Source: Chloroflexota bacterium (GTDB taxonomy: Bacteria; Chloroflexota; Anaerolineae; Anaerolineales; UBA11858). From it: 6,742 nucleotides of DNA. Below are positions 5,200 to 6,742 of this stretch, in pieces. Location: NCBI GenBank assembly GCA_003513015.1, contig DOTA01000466.1:1-6742 (forward strand). Direction: 5' to 3'. Every line of letters starts with the position of its first letter. The first letter of the stretch is position 1. The position numbers and the translations under genes were made by a program. The notes under the pieces were generated by a model that was given only the letters and a program-made list of their open reading frames with translations, was not told the DNA's origin and made no database searches.

Positions 5200-6738
5200 A
5201 TGAGCGAAACGCTTGCCCTCGAAGTCCGCAATATCACCAAACGTTTTCCGGGTGTGCTCGCCAATGACCGGGTCAATTTCGCCCTTAAAAAGGGTGAAAT
5301 CCACGCCTTGTTGGGTGAAAATGGGGCCGGAAAATCAACCCTGATGAATGTGATCTACGGCCTTTACAGCCCAGATGAAGGCGAATTTTTCGTAGATGGC
5401 CAACCCGCCGAGATTCACAATCCGCACGATGCCATCTCTGCCGGCATCGGCATGGTACACCAGCATTTCATGTTGGTGCCGGTCTTCTCGGTAGCCGAAA
5501 ATATCATCTTAGGCTCTGAGGTGACGCGCGCCACCAAACTGGATTTGCGCACCGCCCGGCGGGAAATTCGAGAACTTTCCCAGCAATACGGCCTGGATGT
5601 TGACCCCCGCGCCATTGTGGAAGAACTCCCTGTGGGTATCCAGCAGCGCGTTGAGATTGTCAAAGCTTTATATCGCAAAGCCAAGATTTTGGTGCTGGAT
5701 GAGCCCACCGCGGTGCTTACGCCCCAAGAAGTTGAGGGCCTCTTCCGGGTGATGCGCCAGCTTACCGAGCGGGGTGTTTCCATTATTTTTATTACCCACA
5801 AGCTCAAAGAGGTGCTGGCGGTCTCTGATAGCATCACCGTCATGCGGCGTGGGCAGGTTGTTGGCACAACCACCCCGGCTGAAACCGATGAAAACGGACT
5901 GGCCGAAATGATGGTCGGGCGCGAAGTCCTCTTGGAAGTTGAGAAAGGTCCCGCTCAGCCTAAAGAGATTGTGTTGGAAGTAAAAGATTTATCCGTGTAT
6001 GATGAGCGCCAGGTTGAAGTGGTGCGGCAAGTATCGTTTGATGTGCGCGCCGGTGAGATTTTGGGCATTGCGGGTGTCCAGGGCAACGGGCAAACCGAAT
6101 TAGCGGAAGCCCTTACCGGGCTGCGCGCCGTGCTCAGCGGGACGATCCATCTAAATGGAGTGGTTGTCCCCTTTGAAAATCCCCGAGCGCTAACGGAAGC
6201 TGGTGTTTCCCACATCCCCGAAGATCGCCAGAAACATGGTCTGGTGCTGCCCTATTCGATTGCTGACAATCTGGTTTTGTCATCTTATTACAAAAAACCT
6301 TATGCCCAGAACGGCCGGCGAAATTTTCAGGCTGTGCTGGGTAATTCTGTCGAATTAGTTGAACAATTTGATGTGCGCACGCCCGGCCCGCAGGTGCCTG
6401 CCGGGAACCTGTCGGGCGGAAACCAACAAAAAGTGATCGTGGCGCGCGAACTCAGCCGCCCGGTCAAATTACTGATCGCCAACCAACCCACCCGCGGCCT
6501 GGATGTCGGCTCCATCGAATACATCCATAAACAGATCATCAAGGAACGCGATGCCGGCGCGGCGGTGCTGTTGATCTCTGCCGAACTGGATGAAATCAAA
6601 TCGCTGGCTGATCGCATCGCCGTGATGTTCCATGGCGAGATTGTGGCCGTGGTGCCGGTGGATGCGGTCAGTAAATCCGATTTGGGCCTGCTGATGGCCG
6701 GTTCTGAGTTGAAAAAAGAACCCGAAAGCGTTGGGTGA
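5200..6738 (+). CDS. Double-NBD ABC importer ATPase, NupO-like
   Basis: The 512-residue protein fuses two nucleotide-binding domains and powers import through the two permeases. NBD1 (about 5-245) has Walker A GENGAGKST (39-47), Q-loop Q88, Walker B ILVLDEP with catalytic E168, and H-loop H200; its signature is the degenerate LPVGIQQ (143-149). NBD2 (about 257-505) reverses this: its P-loop is GVQGNGQTEL (292-301) without Lys, Walker B ends NQP (428-430) instead of DEP, and the H-loop reads ISAEL, yet it has an intact LSGGNQQK (404-411). The two halves therefore make one competent ATP site, NBD1 Walker motifs facing the NBD2 signature, and one degenerate site, as is usual in the NupO/RbsA-like class. 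PEDR (340-343) is another class hallmark. Length is typical of COG3845. Start ATG 5200 lies 3 nt after the permease stop, with AAGGAG at 5188-5193. The gene is complete, ending 4 nt before the window edge. Confidence 0.95.
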   Translation: MSETLALEVRNITKRFPGVLANDRVNFALKKGEIHALLGENGAGKSTLMNVIYGLYSPDEGEFFVDGQPAEIHNPHDAISAGIGMVHQHFMLVPVFSVAENIILGSEVTRATKLDLRTARREIRELSQQYGLDVDPRAIVEELPVGIQQRVEIVKALYRKAKILVLDEPTAVLTPQEVEGLFRVMRQLTERGVSIIFITHKLKEVLAVSDSITVMRRGQVVGTTTPAETDENGLAEMMVGREVLLEVEKGPAQPKEIVLEVKDLSVYDERQVEVVRQVSFDVRAGEILGIAGVQGNGQTELAEALTGLRAVLSGTIHLNGVVVPFENPRALTEAGVSHIPEDRQKHGLVLPYSIADNLVLSSYYKKPYAQNGRRNFQAVLGNSVELVEQFDVRTPGPQVPAGNLSGGNQQKVIVARELSRPVKLLIANQPTRGLDVGSIEYIHKQIIKERDAGAAVLLISAELDEIKSLADRIAVMFHGEIVAVVPVDAVSKSDLGLLMAGSELKKEPESVG

Positions 6739-6742
6739 TCGA

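Noticed and set aside
5415..5873. 152-codon minus-strand frame opposite the ATPase
   Set aside because: It covers the NBD1 Q-loop to H-loop in the true frame; the Ser/Thr-rich product is characteristic of antisense of coding DNA.
6735..6742. GTG overlapping the ATPase stop as a following gene's start
   Set aside because: GTGA overlaps are common starts, but only 8 bases remain and no clear SD precedes it, so it cannot be judged.

Overview
The window looks like chromosomal DNA from a bacterium of the Chloroflexota, probably Anaerolineae-like. This is an inference from an exported lipoprotein with a long Thr/Pro/Glu linker of the TPTETPTPT kind, typical of that phylum, together with moderate GC and the overall protein character. 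No rRNA or other phylogenetic marker is present. I see no mobile element, CRISPR array, tRNA or rRNA.

Layout. Bases 1-111 hold a possible C-terminal tail of a plus-strand gene running in from the left. It converges on a small minus-strand HAD-superfamily gene (112-582) of the soluble P-type-ATPase-like group. A 73-bp divergent intergenic region (583-655) carries candidate promoters for both directions; the minus-strand -10 box lies so close to the ATG that the HAD mRNA is probably leaderless. On the plus strand follow a linker-bearing lipoprotein (656-1735) that reads as a highly divergent member of the BMP (basic membrane protein) binding-protein fold, then a 150-bp regulatory gap with a promoter and a perfect inverted repeat. 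Next comes a canonical BMP-family lipoprotein (1886-2905), a strong intrinsic terminator (2932-2967), two BPD_transp_2 permeases (3049-4170 and 4177-5196) and a double-domain ABC ATPase (5200-6738).

Function. The last four genes form a complete BMP-type ABC importer equivalent in composition to NupNOPQ of Bacillus subtilis, RnsBACD of Streptococcus mutans and the Pnr system of Treponema. The likely substrate is a nucleoside, though related systems carry riboflavin or other ligands and the sequence alone does not fix the substrate. The lipoprotein captures ligand outside the membrane, the permease heterodimer forms the channel, and the fused two-NBD ATPase drives transport. The terminator after the binding-protein gene probably raises binding protein above membrane components.

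The least ordinary part is the gene at 656-1735. It follows the canonical BMP protein's layout from one end to the other but has lost the recognisable ligand-binding motifs, so an accessory or differently specific binding lipoprotein may sit beside the importer.
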